Below are positions 7,840-16,160 of a DNA stretch of 64,000 nucleotides, in pieces. Source of the DNA: a virus; IMG/VR virus record IMGVR_UViG_3300018063_000012, positions 1 to 64,000 of that record; one strand, written 5' to 3'. The position numbers were made by a program, and so were the translations under genes. The stretch's first letter is position 1; every line of letters begins with the position of its first letter. The notes beneath the pieces are model-generated. The model saw only the letters and a list, made by a program, of their open reading frames with translations, was not told the DNA's origin and did no database searches.

Positions 7840-8244
7840 ATGTTACTTTCTAACGCAATTGTAGTTGACTTTGATGGCTTTCTGGTTGAGCATAGCTTCC
7901 CAGAGATAGGCACACTAAAAGAAGGTGCCCAAGAGTTCCTGGAAGGACTGCGATCTGACGGGTATAAAATCATAATCAGCTCTTGCCGGAACAACAAAGA
8001 GCTTCGCGCAACTGATACTGAAAACCGCAACTATCTAGAAGAGATACGGATTTTTCTGGAAGCCAAGAATTTGCATTATGACTGGATTGATGATGGACAG
8101 AATGGCAAACCAATAGGCAGAGCGTACTGTGATGATAGAAATGTGCCATTCTTTAGTACGGACGATTCACATAGGGACTTTGAAAAGATGAGGAAGTATA
8201 TTCAGATCCGATTCCCAGCATCTACTTTTAAGAGAGAATTTTAG
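7840..8244 (+). CDS. HAD-superfamily phosphatase
   Basis: A 134-residue minimal HAD hydrolase. Motif I is VVDFDGFLVE near residues 9-18 (D-x-D with Gly-Phe in place of the common Gly-Thr), motif II is IISSCR near residue 46, and a late DD pair (WIDDGQNGKPIG) carries the Lys/Asp end. There is no cap domain, so the substrate may be large, such as a nucleic acid end or a protein, or a nucleotide. Ribosome site caggag. Its stop codon shares a G with the tRNA-like element that follows. Confidence 0.75.
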   Translation: MLLSNAIVVDFDGFLVEHSFPEIGTLKEGAQEFLEGLRSDGYKIIISSCRNNKELRATDTENRNYLEEIRIFLEAKNLHYDWIDDGQNGKPIGRAYCDDRNVPFFSTDDSHRDFEKMRKYIQIRFPASTFKREF

Positions 8245-8323
8245 CTGGTGTAGCTTAAGACAAAGCACTGCGTATGCATACAATAAAACGAGAGCAGAGT
8301 TCCGGTGAAAGTCCGGCACCAGC
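8244..8323 (+). ncRNA. tRNA-like cloverleaf element, 80 nt
   Basis: The sequence folds into a four-way cloverleaf: closing helix gctggtg (8244-8250) with caccagc (8317-8323); hairpin gctt/aagc (8253-8266) after TA, like a D arm; ctgc/gcag (8268-8271 and 8294-8297) enclosing a 22-base loop with the palindrome gtatgcatac; and ccgg-7-base loop-ccgg (8302-8316) like a T arm. It lacks the GG of a D loop, a TTC T loop and a 7-base anticodon loop, so it is not a normal tRNA. The 3' part also resembles part of a cobalamin riboswitch core. Confidence 0.4.
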
Positions 8324-8522
8324 GACTGTTTTAGTAGGAGAGCTTCTATGGGCGGTCCTCAAACTTTTCTGGATATTGTTTATCACAGTTGGGTACTACA
8401 TATTTATTGTAGTGCCAGAACTGTTTTTCCGCACGATTCAGTATGCCGCACTGCAGGCGATTCATTGGCTTTATACAGGTGAATTCTGGAAGGACGATAC
8501 TAAAGATAAGGAGATTAGATGA
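8274..8522 (+). CDS. Membrane protein, 82 aa
   Basis: The first in-frame start is ATG 8274, which lies inside the cloverleaf element and lacks a clear ribosome site. Residues 24-60 are hydrophobic (LLWAVLKLFWILFITVGYYI and on), one long or two short membrane segments, then a charged tail (WKDDTKDKEIR). Its expression may be coupled to the RNA structure over its 5' end. Function unknown. Its stop overlaps the next ATG. Confidence 0.55.
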   Translation: MHTIKREQSSGESPAPATVLVGELLWAVLKLFWILFITVGYYIFIVVPELFFRTIQYAALQAIHWLYTGEFWKDDTKDKEIR

Positions 8523-9268
8523 GCAAAATCAAATTGAGTGAAATGGAGAAGAAAGTTTTTGGCGACAGATTACTGACGCTTACTGGTAAGACCGATATTA
8601 AGACCTTAACTAACAAAGTAGTCAATCAAGACTTGTTCCTGCAACTGGTTGCTAACTATCTGCCCGGAAATTTTGCCGACCTTCTGATTTTGGATCCACC
8701 ATATAGCCTGATGAAGTTGCAGACCGGAGAAAATGAGCGACAGGTAGAAAAGTATGCCCGCTGGCTGGACTTCTGGCTTCCAAATTTGATGAGGACTCTA
8801 AAGAAAGACGGAACTATTTATATATTCGCTGACTGGAAATCATCCTCTGCAGTGCATCAAGTAGCAGAGAAATACTTGAAGGTTCAGAATAGGATTACCT
8901 TTATAAGAGAAAGGCGTAAATTAGATAAGAACTATGCCGACTATCACGAGGATATCTGGTTCTGTACTAAAAGTGATTCATATATGTTAGATACCAGATT
9001 CGCACTGTCGAACTGGATGGAGATAAAAGAGAATGACTATCAGTATCACCCATCCCAAAGAAAAGTTAGCCTGATGGAGATTCTGATTTTATCGAGTACT
9101 AAAAAAGGCGACTTTGTATTCGACCCATTTATGGGATCTGGAACTACTCTTGTGGCGGCTAAACAACTCGGACGTAAGTATCTGGGTATAGAACTTGACC
9201 GAGACTACTGTATGATTGCTGAAAAACGTCTGGAAGAGTTGGACGGAATAAGGTATGGACTGAAGTGA
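8519..9268 (+). CDS. DNA N6-adenine/N4-cytosine methyltransferase (beta-type)
   Basis: A 249-residue N6_N4_Mtase family enzyme. Catalytic LLILDPPYSL at residues 55-64 comes before the SAM motif VFDPFMGSGTTLVAAKQLGR near residue 200, the circularly permuted order of the beta class. DPPY favours adenine N6 as target. It is solitary, so an anti-restriction or regulatory role is likely. ATGA overlap with the membrane protein upstream, GTGA overlap with the next gene. Confidence 0.88.
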   Translation: MSKIKLSEMEKKVFGDRLLTLTGKTDIKTLTNKVVNQDLFLQLVANYLPGNFADLLILDPPYSLMKLQTGENERQVEKYARWLDFWLPNLMRTLKKDGTIYIFADWKSSSAVHQVAEKYLKVQNRITFIRERRKLDKNYADYHEDIWFCTKSDSYMLDTRFALSNWMEIKENDYQYHPSQRKVSLMEILILSSTKKGDFVFDPFMGSGTTLVAAKQLGRKYLGIELDRDYCMIAEKRLEELDGIRYGLK

Positions 9269-9453
9269 TTGGATTGTATATACTCTTTGCGGTCATACTT
9301 TGTTTTACGGGCGCTTGGGTGATAGAATATGGATTTCCACAGTTGTACGCCTGGTGGTTAGTGCGAAGAGATAGAAAACGGGACGCAATGCTGGACGGCA
9401 AATTATTAAGGGATGCCCAGTTTATAAAGGAGCAACGTCGCAGAAGGAGTTAA
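9265..9453 (+). CDS. Small membrane protein, 62 aa
   Basis: GTG start overlapping the methyltransferase stop. An N-terminal hydrophobic segment (IGLYILFAVILCFTGAWVIE) is followed by a strongly basic tail (RRDRKRDAML ... QRRRRS), predicted to leave the tail in the cytoplasm. Function unknown. Confidence 0.55.
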   Translation: MIGLYILFAVILCFTGAWVIEYGFPQLYAWWLVRRDRKRDAMLDGKLLRDAQFIKEQRRRRS

Positions 9454-11355
9454 TTGAGTAAAAAATATTATATTCGTCATATCGCCGGAGATGATTCGAA
9501 TAGCGGACTATCACCATCAACAGCTTGGAGGACCTTCCTCAACGTCAATAAGTCCGATTCCCCACTCATCCCCGGCGATACTGTTTATGTAGGTTCCGGA
9601 GCATATCACGGAGATAACGTGATAGATACTAATGGCCAGATATATCCAACGAAGATATTCGGAGGAGCGGTTCATTTTATTGCCGACATATCAGGAGATT
9701 TTACAGGGGATGGCGGAGAAGTATCAATCCAGCAACTTAACTATATTGACTATCTTACATTCGATGGATTTACTGTGCAGTTTCAATCAGATAGCACTGC
9801 CGGAGGAGGGTCGGGAACGGCTATAGATTTAAAGATTGAGAACTGTATTTTTATTAGCGGGATACGCATAACCCGCCCAACAGGGATAGCTACATTTAGA
9901 AATAATATAGTTGGATTAAAATTCGCCTTCGGATCTATCGCTGCAGGAGATAGCTTAGCAGTGTCTTTTCTAGGTGGAAACCGTGCCATTGAGGCAGAAA
10001 AACATTATTCAGAAGATCCAGATGCCGGTAAATTTATATGTGAATTTAATACTATATACTCACCGAGCGAGAATACCGGACGAGCATTCAGTTGCTTTGT
10101 TCAAACAAATAATAAATATATAAATCCAGATGGGATGTGGTTTAAGAATAATTTGATAATTAACACAGCCCCAGCCAGGACAGCATATATGATGTTTTGG
10201 GAACCCCAAAGAGCAGAAGACTGGGACTGGAACTGGCACATTGATAATAACTTCTACGCATATGGAAATTTTAATGGTAAGTTCGCAGAGCTGTTATTTT
10301 TCTTTGAAACCTCACCATTTGACTTTACATTTGCCGAATTTGATGATTGGCAGTTCGCTACCATAAGTCCCGATAGTTACGGATTTGTAGGAACCGGGGA
10401 TTCAAATGGAAGTCAAGGAGACCCTTTGTTTGACTCGGATGGGCGTCATATAACAATTAATTCACCGGTGATTAATGAGGCATATATAGTTGGAAATGCG
10501 AAAGATTTTGAAGGAGATTCACGAGGGAACGATTTTCAAGATATAGGAGCAGATGAGTTCTTAAATGAACCGCCAGGAGATAACTATATCTTTACATCAA
10601 AGATTTACGGACATATTTCGGATAATTTTGTTCCTAACAAAGCATACTTTAAGTTTGATTTCTTTGTGTATCCTAACGACTGGATTCGTCTATTAGCTTC
10701 TTGGAATGGCGGATATCGATGGTGGGAAATTGTAAATACTAATACTAATAAATTCTTGCTTGAAGAAGAACTTACGATTCCCGGTAGTGTTAGAGGGCGG
10801 AACTTTATATTTAAGGTAGAGATATTCCAGCACGCTTCTAACAGAGGGATTCCTGATTTTGGTGTAGAGGATATGTCTAAGCTACGCACAGAGCTAGTCA
10901 CGCAGGAAGATATCCAGGAGAACCTAAAGCCTGGGATGGAGTTGGACTTCTGGTCTATTCAATTCCCGGGAGAACGGGCCGCAACTGTAATAGTAGATAA
11001 GTATGGCAACTTTCGCACCTACGTATGGCCGGGTAGCTATCGGGTGAAAATGGTCGGCGGAGGTAAGTTAGCAGGGAAGGAAGTCATAGTTGCTAAAGGA
11101 TTCTCTGATACCTTTGCACGATTCGGCCAACCGAGTTGCATGCATCCCCAGCAATATAATTGGTCAGATTTTGAGCAACAGTTTATGGGTATCGAATGGG
11201 CGCAGTTCGGAGTGATGGAGCTATTTAATAACGAAGACGGTCGATTGAATCCTGAACCAGCACCTCTGCCAGCTTTGGTCCGGTGCGGTAAGGTAGTGAA
11301 AGGGCAGACAGGTAGTCGAATGGTCTTCATGGCGTGCAATCCAACTCTTAAATGA
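9454..11355 (+). CDS. Tail spike / receptor-binding protein with right-handed beta-helix
   Basis: A 633-residue protein. The start is TTG 9454, directly after the upstream stop and behind agaaggag. The N-terminus (DDSNSGLSPSTAWRTF ... GDTVYVGSGAY) is the common opening of parallel beta-helix proteins, and the body is rich in Asn/Gly turns (NNIVGLKF, FNTIYSPSEN). It is paralogous to the spike at 12489 at both ends; the two share a C-terminal part beginning near MELDFWSIQF / TELDVFDLGG with PGSYxVxxxGGG. Expected role: host surface binding, possibly polysaccharide cleavage. No catalytic residues identified. Confidence 0.75.
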   Translation: MSKKYYIRHIAGDDSNSGLSPSTAWRTFLNVNKSDSPLIPGDTVYVGSGAYHGDNVIDTNGQIYPTKIFGGAVHFIADISGDFTGDGGEVSIQQLNYIDYLTFDGFTVQFQSDSTAGGGSGTAIDLKIENCIFISGIRITRPTGIATFRNNIVGLKFAFGSIAAGDSLAVSFLGGNRAIEAEKHYSEDPDAGKFICEFNTIYSPSENTGRAFSCFVQTNNKYINPDGMWFKNNLIINTAPARTAYMMFWEPQRAEDWDWNWHIDNNFYAYGNFNGKFAELLFFFETSPFDFTFAEFDDWQFATISPDSYGFVGTGDSNGSQGDPLFDSDGRHITINSPVINEAYIVGNAKDFEGDSRGNDFQDIGADEFLNEPPGDNYIFTSKIYGHISDNFVPNKAYFKFDFFVYPNDWIRLLASWNGGYRWWEIVNTNTNKFLLEEELTIPGSVRGRNFIFKVEIFQHASNRGIPDFGVEDMSKLRTELVTQEDIQENLKPGMELDFWSIQFPGERAATVIVDKYGNFRTYVWPGSYRVKMVGGGKLAGKEVIVAKGFSDTFARFGQPSCMHPQQYNWSDFEQQFMGIEWAQFGVMELFNNEDGRLNPEPAPLPALVRCGKVVKGQTGSRMVFMACNPTLK

Positions 11356-11492
11356 AAAATAAAGAAGACTTACGAGAATTGTGTAAATGCGGACACCAAA
11401 AACAAGACCATCACTATTACGATGGATTCGGTTTCTGTGATTGTGGAAAGTGTTTCTGTTTTAAATTTAGACGACTAAGGAATAAAAGATGA
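11352..11492 (+). CDS. CxCGH-type Zn miniprotein, 46 aa
   Basis: MKNKEDLRELCKCGHQKQDH, then GFCDCGKCFCFKF. Seven cysteines and several histidines within 46 residues; the C-x-C-G-H ... H ... C-x-C-x-x-F layout matches a widespread zinc miniprotein pattern and the protein at 5302. Overlaps the spike stop (ATGA) and the next start. Function unknown. Confidence 0.55.
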   Translation: MKNKEDLRELCKCGHQKQDHHYYDGFGFCDCGKCFCFKFRRLRNKR

Positions 11493-12085
11493 CTTACAAC
11501 CCTATTCAATTCTGGCATGAGAAGGCACGCTGGTATTTAAGTCAACTAAATCTTTGGGATGTGCAGGATCCCCATAAAGACGAAGAAAAAAAGTTCCTGT
11601 CTGACTTAATGAAAGAAAGGAATAGACAAACTGTTTTAGAAGTTGGGTGCGGGGTAGGAAAGAATATAGCATACTTAAAGCGATACAATAAAGAGGCGAC
11701 TTTCACCGGGATGGATATATCCGCACCGATACTAAACCAAGCACGACTAGGATTAAACGGAAGTGGGATGTGTGTCAATGGGATTAAGCTAGTGCAAGGA
11801 GATAGCCGGTCTCTTCCGTTTAAGAGTGGGAGCTTTGATCTGGTCTTCACAAGGGTATGTTTTATGCATATCCCTGCCGATAATGCAGAAATGGCACTAA
11901 AAGAATTGCTTAGGGTAGGAAATAATTGTATTATGATAGAAACCATAGGAACATTTGAACACGATTTTACTATAAATCACGACTATAAGGAATTAGCCCA
12001 AAGAGTAAATGCGTCATTAATTGAGTACGCAAGACGAAAATTAGATAAAAATTTTGAGAGAGTGATAATGGAGATTGTAAAATGA
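11489..12085 (+). CDS. Class I SAM-dependent methyltransferase (Methyltransf_11-like)
   Basis: A 198-residue enzyme with SAM motif VLEVGCGVGKNIAYL near residue 50, acidic FTGMDIS near residue 73, and SFDLVFTRVCFMHI near residue 112, typical of small-molecule, glycan or protein methyltransferases rather than DNA enzymes. It lies between two spike genes, suggesting modification of a spike or glycan. The last residues (FERVIMEI) reappear at the end of the HNH gene immediately downstream, evidence that the HNH gene inserted here. Confidence 0.8.
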   Translation: MTYNPIQFWHEKARWYLSQLNLWDVQDPHKDEEKKFLSDLMKERNRQTVLEVGCGVGKNIAYLKRYNKEATFTGMDISAPILNQARLGLNGSGMCVNGIKLVQGDSRSLPFKSGSFDLVFTRVCFMHIPADNAEMALKELLRVGNNCIMIETIGTFEHDFTINHDYKELAQRVNASLIEYARRKLDKNFERVIMEIVK

Positions 12086-12492
12086 TTAAAAAGTGCGGTG
12101 AGTGTGAAAGAGAGTTAGACGTTATAAATTTTTCTAAAGATAAAACCCGTTCAGATGGACTACAAAATAGATGTAAGCAGTGCCAATCTGAAATTGGAAT
12201 TCAGACGAGAGCAGGAGAATTATATAGAGAGAAGAGATTCCTAATGAAATTTGGAATAAACTACCAAACTCAACTTAAAAAACAAAATGGTATCTGCGAT
12301 GTTTGTCATCAACCACCAGAAGAAAATGAACGACTAGTAGGTGACCACGACCACTTGACTGATAATTTTAGAGCATTGATACATAAAAGACATAATTCAG
12401 TATTAGGTTTTGCGAGTGATTCATTATCCGAACTTAGACTATGTTTAATTTATCTTGAAAAGTTCGAGCGTGTCATTATGGAGATTGGATGA
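12082..12492 (+). CDS. HNH / endonuclease VII-like homing endonuclease (1)
   Basis: A 136-residue free-standing endonuclease. N-terminal Zn knuckle KKCGECERELDVINF ... RCKQCQ, then CDVCHQPPEENERLVGDHDH with the catalytic D-H-D-H and a downstream RHNSVLGF (the usual C-x-x-C-N here is H-K-R-H-N). Such genes spread by cutting uninvaded alleles. Its last nine residues are FERVIMEIG, matching the 3' end of the upstream methyltransferase at the protein level but with different codons. It overlaps genes on both sides by 4 bases. Confidence 0.85.
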   Translation: MIKKCGECERELDVINFSKDKTRSDGLQNRCKQCQSEIGIQTRAGELYREKRFLMKFGINYQTQLKKQNGICDVCHQPPEENERLVGDHDHLTDNFRALIHKRHNSVLGFASDSLSELRLCLIYLEKFERVIMEIG

Positions 12493-14300
12493 GCGTATAT
12501 TATATTACACTAACCGGAGATAATTCTAACGACGGACTGTCTATCGGAAATGCTTGGCGTGATTTTAATCCTGTCAATAAAGTAGCATCAGTAGTCGTCG
12601 CTGGAGATACTGTTTATGTAAAGACAGGAGATTATACCGGGCAGGCAGGTACGGACGGATACGCGAATCCTCGTAACGCAGGAACATTCGGAAGTCGAAT
12701 TACTATCTGGGGAGATAAGAATGGGATTATCTTCGGAGGCGCTGGCGGGGACGCTATAGTGACTGGCCACGATGACAGTAGCGGTGGGTCCCCAAGCTAT
12801 ATTACTTTTGTTGGACTAAAATTTACTAATACTATTAGCTGTGTTCATAATGAGCTTGGGATTATCGCCAAAGCTTGCGAGATAAACCTGCGATTTAACA
12901 GCAACGGTAATTTTAAACTCATCAGTTGTGTAATTGGCAAAGGGCAAACAACCAATACTACAGTGATAGATTTTACATTATATCTTAGTCTGGAAGCTGA
13001 GATATATAACTGTACTATTTACTCAAGTACTAATAGCGGCACAAGCGCAGATATGATAAAGGAAATTCCTACTGGTGGAGCACCGGTATCTAACTTTATT
13101 AAATTCTATAACAACATTTTAATTCGGCGTAATAATAGATATGTATTTAATTTCGATATTCCTATTGAAGCTGACTGGAATGCGAACTGGTTCTGGGACT
13201 ATAACTTTTATCAATATGAAAACCAAGTATTCGACTTAGGGACAATTTTTATTGATACCCCAATTCAAACTTTTAATGTGCAGACTTTAGAAGATTTGCA
13301 GAATGGGATAAATAATATACTACCAAAAGATATACTTGGCCAGAAGGGTGACCCTTTCCTCGATCCAGACGGGATTCATTTACTGACTAATTCACCCTGT
13401 TATAATACAGCATTGGAAATTGCAGATGTAAATGTCGATATTGATTTGGGTCCGCGCAATGTCTTCTTCGTTTCAGACCGTGGCGCAGATGAAATAAAGC
13501 CAGATAGTGCCGACTATACTTACTACGGATTTACATCAGTTGTCTATCCTACTTGGACAGATGGGGCGGGAAATCCAGAGAGATGCACTATTGTATTAGA
13601 TGCCTTTCCGGATATAGCAGATAACGTAAGAGTGAAAGTATCCTTTAATGGTGGATCCAGCTGGCTAACTTTGGTAGATGCTCTGGAAGGGATAAGTTAC
13701 GTAGGAAAGACATTTCCGATTCCGGCACCAGATAGAGGTTCCTCATTGCAGTTTCGATTGGAGATAGGTGTATACATAGGGAATGCGACAAAAGGTGATG
13801 TCGGGACTAACTTTAATGTTGATACTGAAACCTTTAACGAGGACATAATTCGGGAACAGTTTCCACCTGGCACAGAGTTAGACGTGTTTGATTTGGGCGG
13901 TAATCTGATGGCTAAATTGACATCGGGGAGTATTCGGCAATATAAGGTCTTCCTGCCACCCGGAAGTTATACTGTAAGAGCAAAGGGCGGAGGATTCTTC
14001 GGCGAGCGTATTCGGCAGATAACACTTGGACATAGCTCTTGGTTCGGGCGATATGCTTTCCGGGTATCCGAAATCTGGAAACAGTTCTACAGGAGCCGAG
14101 GCTTGGCAACCTTTAACGGAGTGAATTGGACAACATTCGCTTGTGAGGATACTTTTGATGACCAGACAAGGCGGACACTTCCAGATTCTTATTATGGGAG
14201 CAATCTTCTAGTGGTAAGAGAAGGCAAATTATTGAAGTCACATAGTGCTATCGACTATATAATGTTAATGACAGATCCTTCGGTGATACAAGGACTATGA
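12489..14300 (+). CDS. Tail spike / receptor-binding protein with beta-helix (second paralogue)
   Basis: A 603-residue paralogue of the spike at 9454: the N-terminal layout is the same (DNSNDGLSIGNAWRDF ... GDTVYVKTGDY), then Asn/Gly-rich coils (FYNNILIRRNNRY), and a C-terminal module with PPGSYTVRAKGGG. The central regions have diverged strongly, as expected if the two recognise different surface glycans. It sits between two HNH genes. Role inferred from fold and context; no active site identified. Confidence 0.75.
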   Translation: MSVYYITLTGDNSNDGLSIGNAWRDFNPVNKVASVVVAGDTVYVKTGDYTGQAGTDGYANPRNAGTFGSRITIWGDKNGIIFGGAGGDAIVTGHDDSSGGSPSYITFVGLKFTNTISCVHNELGIIAKACEINLRFNSNGNFKLISCVIGKGQTTNTTVIDFTLYLSLEAEIYNCTIYSSTNSGTSADMIKEIPTGGAPVSNFIKFYNNILIRRNNRYVFNFDIPIEADWNANWFWDYNFYQYENQVFDLGTIFIDTPIQTFNVQTLEDLQNGINNILPKDILGQKGDPFLDPDGIHLLTNSPCYNTALEIADVNVDIDLGPRNVFFVSDRGADEIKPDSADYTYYGFTSVVYPTWTDGAGNPERCTIVLDAFPDIADNVRVKVSFNGGSSWLTLVDALEGISYVGKTFPIPAPDRGSSLQFRLEIGVYIGNATKGDVGTNFNVDTETFNEDIIREQFPPGTELDVFDLGGNLMAKLTSGSIRQYKVFLPPGSYTVRAKGGGFFGERIRQITLGHSSWFGRYAFRVSEIWKQFYRSRGLATFNGVNWTTFACEDTFDDQTRRTLPDSYYGSNLLVVREGKLLKSHSAIDYIMLMTDPSVIQGL

Positions 14301-14301
14301 T

Positions 14302-14742
14302 ATGAATAAAGTGTGTTCAAAATGTAAGGAAGAAAAGAATGTTATTAATTTTGATGTCAATAACCTCGGTGGTAAATTAAATAGACATTCTATTTGTAAA
14401 GAATGCAAAAGTAGATATATAAAACAGTATAGAAAGACACACGATAAAGAATTTAAACGCAGGAATCAAGAGTATAGAATAAAACTAAAGTTAGAAGTAT
14501 TAACTCATTATTGTAATGGAAAACCTTATTGTCAGTGTATAGGATGTAATATTACTGATATAGAGTTCCTGACTATTGACCACTGTAATGGAGACGGCGC
14601 TAAACATCGAAGAGGTATGACTGTGAATTTTTATAATTGGTTAAAAACGACAGGGTATCCAAAAGAGTATAGAGTATTATGCTGGAACTGTAACTGTGTG
14701 CGACGGTTTAATAATCAATGTCCACATCAGAGAACCAGATAA
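14302..14742 (+). CDS. HNH homing endonuclease (2)
   Basis: 146 residues. Zn knuckle KVCSKCKEEKNVINF with ICKECKSRY, a basic helix, then LTIDHCNGDGAKHRRG and a distal VLCWNCNCVRRFN, the order of the common phage HNH family. The A+T-rich codon use differs from the spike upstream. It begins two bases after the spike stop and ends just before the ribosome site of the membrane protein, so it is a clean intergenic insertion. No copied flanking sequence was found here, unlike endonuclease 1. Confidence 0.85.
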   Translation: MNKVCSKCKEEKNVINFDVNNLGGKLNRHSICKECKSRYIKQYRKTHDKEFKRRNQEYRIKLKLEVLTHYCNGKPYCQCIGCNITDIEFLTIDHCNGDGAKHRRGMTVNFYNWLKTTGYPKEYRVLCWNCNCVRRFNNQCPHQRTR

Positions 14743-14756
14743 AAAGGAGAGTAAGA

Positions 14757-15280
14757 TGAATATTCACGCAAAGATTTTTTCCTTCTCCGCAGTGGAAACT
14801 GCGGCTTTGGCTTTATGGCTGTCGATACTTGGTCCGGTTGGATTACTGATAATGGACATTGGATTATCAATCGAACACTGGATGAGCTACAATACTAATC
14901 GAGGTAAGAAGCTGTTTAATTTGAAGGATGTGCCATTCGGAAAGATTATCGCCTTTTCAACCAGTGAGACAGCAATCTGGGCCCTTTGGTTACTAGTTTT
15001 CCAAGCATACGGATTTATCGCCGGAGCTATATTCCTAACTGCATTACTGATTCCACAGCATAAGATTGAATTGAATGTTGTAGAGAAAAAACCATTCTTC
15101 CATCAGCTTTTGTCAGGACGGACTGTGGTGATTTCAGCTATCGAAGGAATTGGCGGGACTCTCTGGGGAGCAGTGGCACAGCAAGCTGGAACGATAGCAG
15201 AGAAGGTTGCGGCCGTATTAGTGTTATTGATAGTGATGCAGGTTGAACATGAAGAGCAGGCAGAGGAGATTCGGACGTAG
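14757..15280 (+). CDS. Integral membrane protein with three internal repeats, 174 aa
   Basis: ATG 14757 follows aaaaggagag; an upstream in-frame ATG would overlap the HNH gene and is unlikely. Three related units are visible: FSAVETAALALWLSIL near residue 8, FSTSETAIWALWLLVF near residue 66 and ISAIEGIGGTLWGAV near residue 126, each an amphipathic S-x-x-E-x-x-x-x-x-L-W membrane helix paired with a second hydrophobic helix. About six membrane segments in all. Possibly a pore, a superinfection-exclusion protein or a host membrane modifier; family unknown. Confidence 0.6.
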
Positions 15281-15281
15281 T

Positions 15282-15677
15282 ATGGCACTATTTCCTCAAC
15301 TTCCTATCTGGACAAAGACAGAAGAGCACTTCTATGAGAAGATTGCTAGATCCGGACTATCAATAGCATTTGCTATAGAACAAGCACAGATGAATGGATA
15401 TCCTAAACGCTCTGATGAAGAGGTAGAGCGTCATTTTATATATAGACGACTTCCGTGGAAGTTGATTGCCAATACTTCGTATATGCCATATAAAGATGAA
15501 GAAGTCGAAGTGATGGATGACGCACCCAGTCTGGAACAAGGAGTAGATTTGACTGGCGGAGTTACAAGAGAGAGTAGGGAAAACTTCGACGGGAATATGG
15601 GTAGTAGTATTAATATGGGTAATGACCCGAGTATGGGAGAAGAACCTAACTTCGGAAATAAGAGGCGCAAGAAATGA
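15282..15677 (+). CDS. SANT/Myb-like HTH protein, 131 aa
   Basis: ATG 15282 directly follows the upstream stop (ATG 15249 is an alternative). The N-terminal half (WTKTEEHFYEKIAR ... PKRSDEEVERHFI) matches the N-terminus of the phosphoesterase at 31890 (WTAEEEAFYRKHAR ... PRRTPKQVKSHF), a Myb/SANT-like three-helix pattern. The C-terminal half is acidic and Asn/Gly/Met-rich (GNMGSSINMGNDPSMG), probably disordered. It overlaps the tagged basic protein that follows. DNA or protein binding is inferred. Confidence 0.5.
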   Translation: MALFPQLPIWTKTEEHFYEKIARSGLSIAFAIEQAQMNGYPKRSDEEVERHFIYRRLPWKLIANTSYMPYKDEEVEVMDDAPSLEQGVDLTGGVTRESRENFDGNMGSSINMGNDPSMGEEPNFGNKRRKK

Positions 15678-15982
15678 CTTGGACAGACGAAGCCCGTAGA
15701 GCATCCGCTTTAGCACGTAGAGGTATAAAGCTAAATCCAAAGACCCCAAAACAAAATAAAGGTTTATTCCAACGAAAGCCATTTATTAATCCTCCGGGTC
15801 AGAAAAGGAAAACTTGGAAGCAGAGAAATACAGATGTTCTGAGAACTATGAAAACAAGCACTGTTAGGGGAGAAGTAAAAAGATTAAAATCAAAATATCC
15901 AAAACCCAGTAAATATGTTAAAAGAAATATTAAAAGATGGGAAAGAATTCTGAGGATAAAAGAATCAATAGGAGCTAAATAA
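15674..15982 (+). CDS. Tagged basic protein A (WTDEARRASALARR family), 102 aa
   Basis: Begins MTWTDEARRASALARRG, the shared N-terminal tag, followed by a unique Lys/Arg/Pro-rich body (RLKSKYPKPSKYVKRNIKRW). The first 52 bases are identical to those of the tagged gene at 27491, while the bodies are unrelated. Net charge is strongly positive, suggesting nucleic-acid or capsid-interior association. Located just before the 860-residue fibre. Function unknown. Confidence 0.65.
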   Translation: MTWTDEARRASALARRGIKLNPKTPKQNKGLFQRKPFINPPGQKRKTWKQRNTDVLRTMKTSTVRGEVKRLKSKYPKPSKYVKRNIKRWERILRIKESIGAK

Positions 15983-16160
15983 TGACTTGTATTAAATGTA
16001 AAAGAGAAGGAGCGGTGCGACTATCCCAATCATAATTCAACGTGTAGACCGTTCATTTAAAAAGGTTAAGTTAGATACGGAATTTATAGCACAGCCGGAT
16101 ACTCTGCAGACAGTTACGACTAATGGGAACTTCACTGATGAGAGCATTTTCGTCGAGGAT

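Noticed and set aside
8244-8323. Functional tRNA gene
   Set aside because: No 7-base anticodon loop, no GG in the D loop and no TTC in the T loop; reported only as tRNA-like.
8302-8330. Complete cobalamin riboswitch
   Set aside because: Only the ccggtgaaagtccgg and actgt parts fit; the gggaa element, the gccactg element and the B12 box are absent in the following 150 bases.
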